This document shows, piece by piece, positions 47,458 to 56,384 of a DNA stretch of 64,000 bases (position 1 is its first letter; each line of letters starts with the position of its first letter). The notes beneath the pieces were generated by a model, which saw nothing but the letters and a program-made list of their open reading frames with translations, was not told the DNA's origin and made no database searches. Origin of the DNA: Vibrio splendidus (GTDB taxonomy: Bacteria > Pseudomonadota > Gammaproteobacteria > Enterobacterales > Vibrionaceae); assembly GCF_024347615.1 (NCBI RefSeq), contig NZ_AP025508.1:2046001-2110000 (forward strand), given 5' to 3'. The position numbers were made by a program, and so were the translations under genes.

Positions 47458-48096
47458 ATGAAAAGCAAGCTAGCGTTAAATATCGAACAGAGGAAACGTG
47501 ATCTAGGAATCGCGACCAATTTACAGCTATCACAACTTTCTGGTGTTAGTCGTGCTGTAATAACCAACGTTCAACTTCAACCACATAAAAGCATCATGCT
47601 AGAAAGTGGCTTGATGTTAGCTAAGGCGCTAGATTGCCGTATGGAATGGCTGGCTACTGGTGAAGGCCCGGTAAATCTTGATGATGTAGAACGCCACCAA
47701 AGGATTGCGTTTGGCTGTCCTGTCCTAACTCTTGGTGATATAGCCAAGTCTCCTATAGGAAGCCTTATAGAGCAGTCAGTAGAGGATGTTAGTAGAGAAC
47801 GCATACCTTGCCCGATGGGTAGTAACGAGCACCGCTTCGTTATACGAATTAATGATGCTATCGGTAAGTATTGGGCTGGTGGCTTGATGTACTTTGAAAT
47901 TAACAGCACGCCGACTAATGGCAAGCCTGTTTTAGTTTCTATGGGTGATGGAATTGAGATCATGGAATACGCTCGAGCGCATGGCCGCGTATTCTTCAAA
48001 TCACTAAGCGAAGATATCCCACAAGAATTAAAATTCATTGAAAAGACGGATGAAATGACCGTTCTAGCCAGCTATGTGGCTTACGCAGCAAGCTAA
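47458..48096 (+). CDS. CI-like phage repressor, HTH plus S24-like domain without catalytic Ser, 212 aa
   Basis: ATG at 47458 follows AGAGAGA at good spacing; the frame is open upstream but lacks better signals. Residues ~5-70 are an XRE-type HTH (LNIEQRKRDLGIATNLQLSQ then LSGVSRAVITNVQLQ). The C-terminal half resembles the S24/LexA-like repressor domain (RFVIRINDAIGKYWAGGLMY), but where GDSM places the catalytic Ser this reads NDAI, so self-cleavage is probably lost. A linker AG/AG-type cleavage site is not evident. It should keep the lytic promoters off. A strong terminator follows. Confidence 0.75.
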   Translation: MKSKLALNIEQRKRDLGIATNLQLSQLSGVSRAVITNVQLQPHKSIMLESGLMLAKALDCRMEWLATGEGPVNLDDVERHQRIAFGCPVLTLGDIAKSPIGSLIEQSVEDVSRERIPCPMGSNEHRFVIRINDAIGKYWAGGLMYFEINSTPTNGKPVLVSMGDGIEIMEYARAHGRVFFKSLSEDIPQELKFIEKTDEMTVLASYVAYAAS

Positions 48097-48127
48097 AAAA
48101 ATAGACTAAATTCCTGTTCAGAACTTC

Positions 48128-48157
48128 TAAACGCCCCATTCGGGGCGTTTTTTTTTG
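48128..48157 (+). terminator. Intrinsic terminator after the repressor gene
   Basis: Stem AAACGCCCC / GGGGCGTTT with a short loop and eight T's, 32 bp past the repressor stop. Confidence 0.85.
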
Positions 48158-48305
48158 CCTCAAATTCAGAGCTTACAATAATTCTTTTTGATTTTTTTAT
48201 CGCCAATCACTTCACATTTGAGAATACGATTGTTAATCTATGTCTCGTTCGGAACACTACGGGCAAAATTAAACCCCGCACGAAGGCGGGGCTTAACACA
48301 AGGTA

Positions 48306-48356
48306 ATGACCAACCAGACTAACCAAAAGGTAAGGAAGGTTGTTCATGTTCGCTAG
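48306..48356 (+). CDS. Possible 16-aa leader peptide of the rightward operon
   Basis: The ATG of CAAGGTAATGACCAACC reads MTNQTNQKVRKVVHVR-stop; a second tiny ORF, MFASRPKQRTCLY, starts inside it at 48346 after AAGGAAGG. A stem GTTCGCT / AGCGAAC (48347-48376 region) follows, and a GCCCCGC-type hairpin lies just before (near 48276-48294). The 5' leader of the DUF2303 operon thus has attenuator-like features. Coding status unproven. Confidence 0.3.
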   Translation: MTNQTNQKVRKVVHVR

Positions 48357-48410
48357 CCGACCAAAGCAGCGAACGTGTTTATATTAACACAGGATTAAGG
48401 TAGTTCAACC

Positions 48411-48821
48411 ATGACCGATACAACAAGCGCCAATAAACCAGATGTAGATAGCCGTATAACAGACTTTCCTGAGCTAATGCAGCAACTAGATGCGGGCGTT
48501 ATTTCTACAGTTCTAGGGCTGGCACTCTCTAACGTTGCTCGCGCTGTAGCAAACTCAAATAAGCAAGGCGCTGTCACTCTCAAACTAACTGTTAAGCCTA
48601 ATTCGACTACAGACAATTCAATCGTTGATGTAATCAGCGATATCAAAGTTCTTGAGCCTAAGCCTAATCACGGCGCCAAGGTTGAAGACTTCCGCTATGG
48701 CTCTGTAGCCTTTGTTGGATACGGCGGCAAGCTCTCTTATGACCGCCCTAAGCTCGATGTAAACCACCAACGTCAGTTAGATATTCATGCTGGCATCACT
48801 TCTCTTTCAATCGGTAAATAG
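48411..48821 (+). CDS. Hypothetical protein, 136 aa, rightward operon
   Basis: Starts after AAGGTAGTTCAACC (motif variant). N-terminal half helical, C-terminal half strand-rich (GAVTLKLTVKPNSTTDNSIV). Such a protein often precedes the DUF2303 gene in phages. Function unknown; the gene is 8 bp from DUF2303. Confidence 0.55.
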   Translation: MTDTTSANKPDVDSRITDFPELMQQLDAGVISTVLGLALSNVARAVANSNKQGAVTLKLTVKPNSTTDNSIVDVISDIKVLEPKPNHGAKVEDFRYGSVAFVGYGGKLSYDRPKLDVNHQRQLDIHAGITSLSIGK

Positions 48822-48829
48822 GTAATAAA

Positions 48830-49657
48830 ATGTCTGTAACCCCAGAAGCAATTAAACATATCGCTAAAATCTCTCACGTTCCTGAGTTCCTTAAGCAACT
48901 TGAAGACGCGAATACACAAAGTCAGTTAGTGATGATCCCTGAAGGTTTCAAAGTTCAAGACCTTGAATCACACCAAGCACACCGTAATAGCTTGCGTGGT
49001 GAATTTAAAACTCCGGTGATCGCTGAGTTCGTTAACTACGCTGAAAAGTTCCCAACTGAGTCAGCTAAGACCTTCATCGATGTTGAAACAATGTCAGCAT
49101 GTACCGTGTTTGACTTAGGTGACACTGAGCAAGCGGGCCACCAACGTCACAAAGCAACATTGAAACTTCGTAAAACAGCACCTTTCAAAGTTCTGTTACA
49201 ACGTAATGGTCGTCAAGCAGAACAGCGTGAAATGGCTGAATGGCTTGAAGATAACACCGACTTCCTGAAGGCATTCGATGGTAACGGCGAAGTAATTGAA
49301 ATGTCGAAAGCGATCGCTGCTGTTCGTGAACTGTCGTTTGAGCATAAGCGCGGGCGTGAAAGCAAAGTTAATAACTTCTCTGAACATCAAAGTGAATATG
49401 AATCAATCGCTACTAAGACGCGTGAAGATCTTGTACTTCCTGCGGCGTTTGTATTCGAGTGCATCCCGTATCAAGGCCTTGAATCTTTCCGCTTTGAGCT
49501 TCGAGTATCAATTAAAGGTGCTGACTTAATTAACCTACGCATTAAGAACCTAGAAGCGAAAGAAGAAGAGATCGCGCAATCGTTCTTGGATCTTCTGAAA
49601 GAAACGTTTGAAGAAAAAGAACTGACTCAACCGCTATTCATTGGCGAGTGGGACTAA
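48830..49657 (+). CDS. DUF2303 family protein, 275 aa
   Basis: The N-terminus (PEAIKHIAKISHVPEFLKQL then VMIPEGFKVQDLESHQAHRN; SLRGEFKTPVIAEFVNYAEK) and the C-terminal FELRVSIKGADLINLRIKNL are those of DUF2303/YfdQ, which is widespread in temperate phages near early genes. Exact role unknown; perhaps linked to DNA modification or regulation. Full length for the family. Confidence 0.75.
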   Translation: MSVTPEAIKHIAKISHVPEFLKQLEDANTQSQLVMIPEGFKVQDLESHQAHRNSLRGEFKTPVIAEFVNYAEKFPTESAKTFIDVETMSACTVFDLGDTEQAGHQRHKATLKLRKTAPFKVLLQRNGRQAEQREMAEWLEDNTDFLKAFDGNGEVIEMSKAIAAVRELSFEHKRGRESKVNNFSEHQSEYESIATKTREDLVLPAAFVFECIPYQGLESFRFELRVSIKGADLINLRIKNLEAKEEEIAQSFLDLLKETFEEKELTQPLFIGEWD

Positions 49658-49709
49658 TCACTTAACTGGCCCGCTCCTATGAGTGGGCTAACCAAAGCAA
49701 GGAATTATA

Positions 49710-50825
49710 ATGGCCGACCAAACCCAATCCCTAGACGTTACCGTTAATCACCTTCTTACAATGGTTCGCAACCAATTAAGTAACCTTGGTTCGCTGGTGG
49801 ATACTCACGCCACGAACGTAGGCGAATCACTTGATGCTGAATTATCTGATTACAACAACATGGTTCAAGCGCTAGAGGACGCAGACAAAGCGAAAGTTCA
49901 GCTTGAGCTTAAGGTAATCGAGTTAGAGAGCAACCTAGAGAATCGAGAGCTTGAACATACAAATCAGTTATCAACTCTACGTTCTGAGTTCACCCAATTG
50001 AAAATCAAGCTGGAAACGTGGAGCGCAATGAAAGCCGAACGTGACGAACTCAAGGCCATGGACCCGAAGGCACTTAAGAAAAAGCTTAAGGAAAAATCGA
50101 ACCTAGCGGCCGAACGTCTTACCGGGCTACAAAAATCAAAACGTGAGAACGGTGAATATCGCCGTGAGAACTCTCAACTTAAAAAGCGTGTAGCTGTACT
50201 TGAAGAAACGGCACTAGAGGCTGGTAAAGAAGTTGAACGACTTCACAACCAAGTCGTTCGCCAAGATGGTGATGTACTAAACAAGGTATTCAAAGGCAAA
50301 GACGGCCTTGAGTGCTTTATCTATCTATACCATTGGGGTTTATCTTTCAGACCGGATAATGGTGCGATTAAAACGATTAACGATTCTGATTTCCATATCG
50401 TGATGAGAACTAACCGAGGGATCAACCTTTGTGTTTCTTGTTCTGATTACTTCGTGCCGTTCATGCCAACGTGTACCGACTTGGAAGGTTATCTACCAGA
50501 AAGTATCTATGACGCTATGACTGAGGTGTTTGTCGATGAAATGGGTAAGTCTCACCCTTACCTACTAGAACGTATGGAATGGGCGAAAGAAACAGCCCTT
50601 GAGGACGTTGACGCACTTACTAGCAAGCAACTTAAGCTACTAGCTGAAGCTGACTTTTACAGCGTGTACAGCGTGATTCACTTACCAGACGCAACTTTGG
50701 CACAGCGTGTTAGAGGCCTTTCTATTAAGTCGGCTACTGAACTACGAAAAACAGTACATGAGAAAATAGTTAAGCCTTGGTGCTTAGAGAACTGGACCAA
50801 AGAACAAGTTAAAGCTTACGGATAA
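49710..50825 (+). CDS. Coiled-coil protein, 371 aa, rightward operon
   Basis: Residues ~50-195 are a long coiled coil (ALEDADKAKVQLELKVIELE ... KKLKEKSNLAAERLTGLQKS). The C-terminal ~170 residues are a globular domain (LECFIYLYHWGLSFRPDNGA; INLCVSCSDYFVPFMPTC) with a CxxC pair. Seen with DUF2303 in similar operons; no known function. Could be a DNA-organising or scaffold-type early protein. Confidence 0.6.
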   Translation: MADQTQSLDVTVNHLLTMVRNQLSNLGSLVDTHATNVGESLDAELSDYNNMVQALEDADKAKVQLELKVIELESNLENRELEHTNQLSTLRSEFTQLKIKLETWSAMKAERDELKAMDPKALKKKLKEKSNLAAERLTGLQKSKRENGEYRRENSQLKKRVAVLEETALEAGKEVERLHNQVVRQDGDVLNKVFKGKDGLECFIYLYHWGLSFRPDNGAIKTINDSDFHIVMRTNRGINLCVSCSDYFVPFMPTCTDLEGYLPESIYDAMTEVFVDEMGKSHPYLLERMEWAKETALEDVDALTSKQLKLLAEADFYSVYSVIHLPDATLAQRVRGLSIKSATELRKTVHEKIVKPWCLENWTKEQVKAYG

Positions 50826-50836
50826 AGGTTAAGAAC

Positions 50837-51448
50837 ATGACGACACTAGACGAAAAATACAGCGTAATTTTTGCAGATCCACCGTGGCTTTACCGTGACA
50901 AGGCAGATAGTGGCAAGCGTGGTGCTAAACACCAGTACAAAGTCATGACAGCAAGAGATATTAGCCGCTTGCCAGTAGATAAGATCGCGGCTGAACAATG
51001 TGTTTTGTTTATGTGGCATGTTCCAACCCAACCGCGTGAAGCTTTAATGGTCCTTGAGGCTTGGGGCTTTAGGTTCATGACTATGAAAGGGTTTACTTGG
51101 GGTAAGCATTACAAGAAAGCGACTCACAAGTTTTGTATTGGTATGGGCCATATGACACGCGCCAACTCTGAAGATTGCTTGATCGCAGTTAAAGGGAAAC
51201 TACCGGAACGTTTAAACGCTGGTATCTGCCAGTTAGTCATGGGACCAAGACACGAAAACAGTAAAAAACCTGAAGTATTCAGAAAGCTGATCACCGACTT
51301 GGTTGGAGATCTTCCTAGAATTGAATTGTTTGCCCGAAGTGATACCACTATTGAAGGTTGGGATTGCTTTGGGAACGAATATTTTGGCGACAATAAAGTT
51401 ATTTATGATGGATCTAATTTTGTATTAAGTGAGGAAAAAAACAAATGA
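50837..51448 (+). CDS. MT-A70-family adenine methyltransferase, 203 aa
   Basis: DPPW at residues 14-17 is the catalytic motif of MT-A70 N6-adenine methyltransferases; a QYKVM segment, VLFMWHVP and GFTWGK follow in the usual order, and VKGKLPERL lies further on. It probably methylates adenine in DNA at an unknown sequence, which may protect phage DNA from host restriction or act in regulation. Overlaps the AlpA-like gene by 4 bp. Confidence 0.82.
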   Translation: MTTLDEKYSVIFADPPWLYRDKADSGKRGAKHQYKVMTARDISRLPVDKIAAEQCVLFMWHVPTQPREALMVLEAWGFRFMTMKGFTWGKHYKKATHKFCIGMGHMTRANSEDCLIAVKGKLPERLNAGICQLVMGPRHENSKKPEVFRKLITDLVGDLPRIELFARSDTTIEGWDCFGNEYFGDNKVIYDGSNFVLSEEKNK

Positions 51449-51678
51449 ATGAAGCAAACGGCGTAGAAGTTCCAAAGCTTATCTCTCAAGAGAAGTTATT
51501 AGATCGATACAAACCATTTTCAAAGACAGACGGCAAGCCAATGTCTAAGCGCGCTCTTCACAAATGGCGCAAAGATCGCGGATTTCCAAACCCAATTATT
51601 AATTCTCCGCGCTCTCACTGGAAATTTACGGATGTACTAGATTGGGAAAAACAGAACGGATATGAAGGTTTACTATAA
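51445..51678 (+). CDS. AlpA/excisionase-like small HTH protein, 77 aa
   Basis: Residues ~9-70 (LISQEKLLDRYKPFSKTDGK then PMSKRALHKWRKDRGFPNPI; SHWKFTDVLDWEKQ) are a MerR/AlpA-type winged helix. Such proteins are excisionases or activators of integrase-adjacent genes. Its coupling to the methyltransferase suggests expression at induction. The integrase lies 6 kb away across the accessory region. Confidence 0.65.
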   Translation: MNEANGVEVPKLISQEKLLDRYKPFSKTDGKPMSKRALHKWRKDRGFPNPIINSPRSHWKFTDVLDWEKQNGYEGLL

Positions 51679-51996
51679 ATAGTTTTTATTCTCATTGAAT
51701 TAACGCGATTATTTAGATCAATTCATGGTCGAGTAAGTATTGAGATGACTAAGCAAGTGGCGGCGAAGAAAATTGATCTGCAATTCTAGCCGCTATGGCT
51801 TCAACAAGTGTTGCTACTAACTTAACTACCACCTCAAAAGTGCCCCAAACCGATTTAGAGCAAAAATGTTATCTACCGATCCTTATAGCGACTTTCCATA
51901 CCAAAACTAATTGTTAGGTAAAAGGCATACCATGTACCTATAGTTGTCTGTTTATGGGACACCTACTTCTATCCATTTAATGTATTTCCAATTGCG

Positions 51997-52052
51997 CAAT
52001 ACGATCTATTTACGCATGAAAGTGTTGTTTTATGCGTAAATAGATCATATTG
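51997..52052. repeat. 21-bp inverted repeat before the accessory genes
   Basis: Arms at 51997-52017 and 52032-52052 match at 20 of 21 positions (core GATCTATTTACGCAT), with a 14-bp spacer. No T run follows, so it is not a simple terminator. Lies 38 bp before the 220-aa gene: a regulator-binding dyad, strong RNA hairpin or recombination site. The rest of 51679-51996 shows only degenerate sequence and no supported gene. Confidence 0.55.
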
Positions 52053-52090
52053 TAAGGCTGTGTCGTTAAACAATGAAGAGGTGCATTAAA

Positions 52091-52753
52091 ATGGCGTTTA
52101 GAGCAGATGAAGAAAAAAAAAGGGGTTATGAGAAAGCCCTAAACTACTTAGTCCCAAGAGATGGTAGTCCAGAACTTAGGGAGCAAGCTAGACAGCTAAT
52201 TATAGACCTAATCGACAAATATGGTCCTGTAATTGACTCATACCCATCTTGGCACCCTATGGTGTCTAATCATGATGATAGATACCCTGTTACAACTCCT
52301 AGCTATGAATGTGGCTATAAGGGCTTGGATCATACAATATTCCTTGCTCATGGCTTTATTACTTGCCCTTACCATGGCGCGGACGAGGTGATAGATGCTG
52401 TGAATAGGCTGCCTAATAACCATGTAGCTGAAATCGTAGCAGAACGCCTAGAGATTCCTTTATACAACTCAGCAACCGAATCAGTATTAGTTAAATGTGA
52501 GTGGCATGATGCTCTACCTTTAGATCGTATGATCCCTAAACACATAGCAATTCCACTAATGCTAGAAAAAGAAATTCCTTGTTGGAGATGGTCAACGTTT
52601 GGGGAAACTTGGGAAACGATGAGACCTTATTTTTTAGGTGATCCATATGGTAGTAGATCGTCTCTTTTTGTTAGCCAAGAGACTGGTCATGCAATGAAAA
52701 CAATTTGGAATGCGATTATCAATACAGGAATGTATGGCCCAATTCGAGTATAA
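52091..52753 (+). CDS. Hypothetical accessory protein, 220 aa
   Basis: ATG at 52091 has GAGGTG at 7 nt. A compact soluble protein with several Trp, Cys and His: PSWHPMVSNHDDRYPVTTPS; GLDHTIFLAHGFITCPYHGA; LYNSATESVLVKCEW; RWSTFGETWETMRPYFLG. I have the impression of a conserved family in gammaproteobacterial islands, but cannot name it or give a function. First gene after the AlpA-like gene on the plus strand, behind a 21-bp inverted repeat. Confidence 0.55.
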   Translation: MAFRADEEKKRGYEKALNYLVPRDGSPELREQARQLIIDLIDKYGPVIDSYPSWHPMVSNHDDRYPVTTPSYECGYKGLDHTIFLAHGFITCPYHGADEVIDAVNRLPNNHVAEIVAERLEIPLYNSATESVLVKCEWHDALPLDRMIPKHIAIPLMLEKEIPCWRWSTFGETWETMRPYFLGDPYGSRSSLFVSQETGHAMKTIWNAIINTGMYGPIRV

Positions 52754-52892
52754 GTAAGGGAAATAGTGAATCAGCACATAAGTAATTGTTATTAAATGCT
52801 TTATAGTAGAATCGCACTGAAATTTTCTGATTTAGTATGCAGATTTCCACGTATCACTTTTGCAGTAGACCTTTCAAGGAGTCTGTAGCCAA

Positions 52893-53429
52893 ATGTCAAA
52901 TAAAGAACCAAACAAAGTTCTGCAATGTTTATCAGTAACAGTAATGCTGGGAGTATCCTTGTATTTTGGTTCGATGAGTAAGCCAACAGAAATGGCATTG
53001 GCTATAACAGCTGGCTTCTTAGGGCTAATATTTGCCAATCTAGATAAATTCAAGAGCTTTAGAGCCGGAAATCTTGAAGCTCAATTGAGAGAAGAACAAA
53101 TAGAAGCTGTTTTAGAAAAAGAAACTGAAACTTCGATTGAAGGAATAGACGAAGTCAATGCTCAAGTACCGAATGTTAATCTAGTTTCCGAAAGCTCGAA
53201 GAATGTCCTGACGGCCTTACAAGACCATAAATATACATGGCGCTATGTATCAGGCTTGTCTAAAGAAACAAACCTAACTCGAATTCAAGTTAAAGAGTCA
53301 CTTCAATGGCTTTCAGAACATGGTTATGTTAAGAAATCACTTGGTAAAAATGGGGAAATTTGGGCGTCTACCCCAGAGGGACGCTATCTATTTGCATTAA
53401 TTCGTTTTAACAGTATGGTCGATGCATAG
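52893..53429 (+). CDS. Membrane protein with C-terminal winged helix, 178 aa
   Basis: Two adjacent transmembrane helices (~9-25 CLSVTVMLGVSLYFG; ~33-49 MALAITAGFLGLIFA), a helical linker (~60-90), then a winged-helix domain at ~108-170 (LSKETNLTRIQVKESLQWLS then EHGYVKKSLGKNG). A membrane-anchored DNA/RNA-binding or sensor protein. Upstream 52754-52892 is AT-rich with no clear gene. AAGGAG at 11 nt supports the start. Confidence 0.55.
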   Translation: MSNKEPNKVLQCLSVTVMLGVSLYFGSMSKPTEMALAITAGFLGLIFANLDKFKSFRAGNLEAQLREEQIEAVLEKETETSIEGIDEVNAQVPNVNLVSESSKNVLTALQDHKYTWRYVSGLSKETNLTRIQVKESLQWLSEHGYVKKSLGKNGEIWASTPEGRYLFALIRFNSMVDA

Positions 53430-53509
53430 GCACTAAAACGATGCCGTTAGCTTTATTTCGTACTAACTAATTTCTACTCATATGCCAGTTTGGCAACTTA
53501 GAGGGTTTT

Positions 53510-54022
53510 ATGGATTTGTTTGAAAAATATCAGACATTCGTTGCAGGCTTGATTGGTTTTTTAGGAGTGATGGCTACTATAAAAGCAAACAGTGAGCAAA
53601 ATAGAGCACAATTACGTGAAGAAAGAAAACAAGAAAGTAGTGCTCTTAGGTGTACATTAATAGAAGAACTTCGGCTAATTTCGGGCTCGAATACCTTGAA
53701 CATAGAGGGTCTAAGTAATCGTAAGGTCTATCCCATTGCGTACATCCCTTCAACCCCGCATATTCAAGCGTTTAAACAATTAGTACCCAAGTTTGGACTA
53801 CTGAATGCTAACGAAATTAAGAAAACAATGTTGGCTTATCAGTTGATTCAAGAGCTACCTGATAGGCTTCGCTTCTTACAAACAATGGATCAATCGGTGC
53901 ATATCGAAAATTTTATCGCTATAGATGAATCACAGTGTAACAACGCAGTAGAAGTTTTTGATTCGATGCTTAGTCCCGTACTACAAGCTATTGAAATATT
54001 AGAGTGTTACGATAAACCTTAG
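53510..54022 (+). CDS. Small membrane-anchored protein, 170 aa
   Basis: One N-terminal transmembrane helix (~11-25 VAGLIGFLGVMATIK), a basic coiled segment (~28-48) and a helical soluble domain (~60-170). The topology resembles the preceding protein, so the two may act together, but no family is known. Good AGAGGG Shine-Dalgarno. The gap 54023-54244 holds no supported gene. Confidence 0.5.
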   Translation: MDLFEKYQTFVAGLIGFLGVMATIKANSEQNRAQLREERKQESSALRCTLIEELRLISGSNTLNIEGLSNRKVYPIAYIPSTPHIQAFKQLVPKFGLLNANEIKKTMLAYQLIQELPDRLRFLQTMDQSVHIENFIAIDESQCNNAVEVFDSMLSPVLQAIEILECYDKP

Positions 54023-54261
54023 TAATCATTTACGGCTAGTTTAAAATATAATCCAGTAAAAAGCTGAACCCACTCGATATTTAGATAGTTATCGGTGTTC
54101 CTTCAAGAGGTCTATCGTTGTTTAGTTGTGTATCAGTAAATTAACCACTAAGCGAGAGGTTTTACTGTACCTCAGGTAATCCGTGAAACCCTAATTTAGG
54201 ACAGTATATAACTCGAAAATGTCCAAAACCATCACAGGCTGAACTTTTACCTGTGGCACGT

Positions 54262-56004
54262 TGTGATTACCGAGGGAGGTTGACGGTCTAAATACCGAAG
54301 GATTCTGTCGCTGCTCTATTCATAGTAGTCCACTATTGCAGATTAGTTTCTATTCGATAATTGATTCCTCGGCACGTGCCTCCCGTAACTCTCTTGTATT
54401 CAGCTTTTCTTCAAGCCAGATGTTCCTTACTGTTGAGTGACTAATCGAGATGTTAAAACGCTTTCTCATCTCACCACTTATCCTAATAGAGGTTAGGTGA
54501 GGCGATTTGAGTGTTAATGAGATGACGATATTTCGAGTCTTTTCATCGATGCGATTATTGTTGTGTGATTGACCATACAGACGTTTCAAAGCAAGTGGGC
54601 CATGGGCTTCAAGCAATTGACGGTTGTTGTGAATGCTTTTGACAGAACAACCGCTTTGTCGGGCCGCTTCTCTAACATTCCCTAACTCATTGGCAAGCTC
54701 TATAGCCTCGATCTTTTTCTGAACCTCTTCTCCGTATTCTTTCCTAGAGCTAGGCTCAGTAAGCTCTTTAATCGATAACTCTCGGTCAGCAAAGTAAGCC
54801 GTAAAACCACCATCAAGTTGCTTACGTAATTCGACTTGTTGACTCACGATAGAGTGCCGTAATGGGGAGGTGATTTGATACATTGCGTTGGCGTAACTGA
54901 AGGTATGATCTCGACGGATTTTTCGATATTCTTTTTGAATACATATCGCGTCAATGTTGAGGTACTTCGGAACGGGTGTATGCTCAGAGCGCATTAATTT
55001 GGCGTTGACTGTGAGGGTCGTTGCCCAATACTCAGGGATGAAGGTATTTTGTAGGTAGTTATTTGCACTGATCATATCAGTAACCCCAGCCAGCCTTAAC
55101 TCAGGGACTAGACGATCTTGGAACGTATCAAAGGCACGTTCGATGCGACCCTTGCCTTGAGGCGAATTGGCAAAAATAATTTCTATACCCAGCTCTTCAC
55201 AGGCTCGTTGCATCTGGGAGAAGTGGCAACGTTTTGGTCCACCGAAGATGCCAGCTCTATCGACATACAGAGTCTTAAAAAGACCTTTTTTCTTGATATA
55301 AGTTTTCATTACTTTGAGGCATCCTTCGGTGGTTTCTGAAGGAAAAAACTCCGCATGAACCTCACTGGTTGCATCATCAATCATGGCGATAAGACAGGAT
55401 TTTTTATCACCGAACCAAAGGTGCGGACTGCCGTCCATTTGCAGCATTAAGCCTTCGGCTTCCATACGCTCACGTCGTCTTCTTACCTTAGAACGTCGAT
55501 GTTTGGCTCGTTTTACATGATGGATTTCATGTGCCCAGGTACGAAGCGTCTCCCGTTTTACTTTGATACCTTCAAATACCTCTAACATATCGGCGAGATG
55601 AAGCATGTTAAAGTCGTAATACTTGGTCTTTATAAGAGCTTGAACTTGTTGCTTTAAGGTAATGGGGATTTTATTAGCGGGTGCCCTTCCTGTGTTGCCA
55701 TGAACCACAAATCGGATACCATCAGAGCGATATCGCCTGAGATAACGTTCGATGGTTCTGCGAGACTTCTTGAGGAGCTTAGAGGCATTAGTAATTGAGA
55801 TTTTACCGAGAGCAACTTTTGCGATGATATCCACGGTAAGCTGAGATTGAGTATCCATAACGATCATCCTATACACCCCTGACTAATTCGTAGCACTAGT
55901 CAAAGGATTACGTAAAAATAGAGACCGTCAATTTCCCTCGGTAATTAAGCGAATGACAAAGTCGCTTGGTAGTTACGATACGACAGAATCGCTTGGTGAT
56001 CACA
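54262..56004 (-). mobile_element. IS1202-type insertion sequence (ISNCY), ~1743 bp
   Basis: Flanked by the direct repeat TTTTACCTGTGGCACGT(T) at 54245-54261(2) and 56005-56021(2), a long target duplication as known for IS1202. Ends share TGTGATNACC. The left end continues into a 23-bp sequence (54267-54289) whose inverted copy (two mismatches) lies at 55922-55944, 60 bp inside the right end; two CGCTTGGT-type repeats fill the rest. One intact DDE transposase inside. Inserted between accessory genes, so it disrupts none visibly. Length matches IS1202 (about 1.75 kb). The true right end is taken from the target repeat. Confidence 0.75.
54350..55876 (-). CDS. IS1202/ISNCY-family DDE transposase, 508 aa
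   Basis: N-terminal HTH region (ISITNASKLLKKSRRTIERY), a basic linker, then an rve catalytic core with Asp148 (LQMDGS), Asp206 (VDRAGI) and Glu246 (GKGRIERAF). C-terminal strand-rich region and HTH end. Intact frame, so the element may be active. A start at the Met seven codons in is equally likely. Confidence 0.8.
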   Translation of the reverse strand: MYRMIVMDTQSQLTVDIIAKVALGKISITNASKLLKKSRRTIERYLRRYRSDGIRFVVHGNTGRAPANKIPITLKQQVQALIKTKYYDFNMLHLADMLEVFEGIKVKRETLRTWAHEIHHVKRAKHRRSKVRRRRERMEAEGLMLQMDGSPHLWFGDKKSCLIAMIDDATSEVHAEFFPSETTEGCLKVMKTYIKKKGLFKTLYVDRAGIFGGPKRCHFSQMQRACEELGIEIIFANSPQGKGRIERAFDTFQDRLVPELRLAGVTDMISANNYLQNTFIPEYWATTLTVNAKLMRSEHTPVPKYLNIDAICIQKEYRKIRRDHTFSYANAMYQITSPLRHSIVSQQVELRKQLDGGFTAYFADRELSIKELTEPSSRKEYGEEVQKKIEAIELANELGNVREAARQSGCSVKSIHNNRQLLEAHGPLALKRLYGQSHNNNRIDEKTRNIVISLTLKSPHLTSIRISGEMRKRFNISISHSTVRNIWLEEKLNTRELREARAEESIIE

Positions 56005-56384
56005 TTTTACCTGTGGCACGTTCTACCTCAGAAATGCCCCATTCGGTGTTAGTACTTTTACTCATTCACATCCTGTTCATGGGCTTTTGCCCTACTAAAA
56101 GTTATCTATTCTTAAATTGCTGTTAGTTGTGAACCCTCGTGATGTATCTCGGGGTAAATTCGACATGTCTATCAACGATCTGGCACTTTTATTTTGTGGA
56201 TGAATGTCAACTCCGCATGGAGCTGTAACAGTAAGTACATCGTGCATGCACGGGAGTATCTATTTTAAATTTTCAGGCTTGAACTCATTCGTTTGACGCG
56301 TTCTTAAGCAACATAACGATAAAAAAGTGCTAGATTACATATGGTTACTCCACTGCTTTATTTTAAATAAAAGAGGTTTTCTAT

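Noticed and set aside
54245..54262. dif-like site as target of the IS1202-type element
   Set aside because: Some relatives insert beside dif-like sites, but no XerC/XerD-type 11-bp arms are visible on either side.
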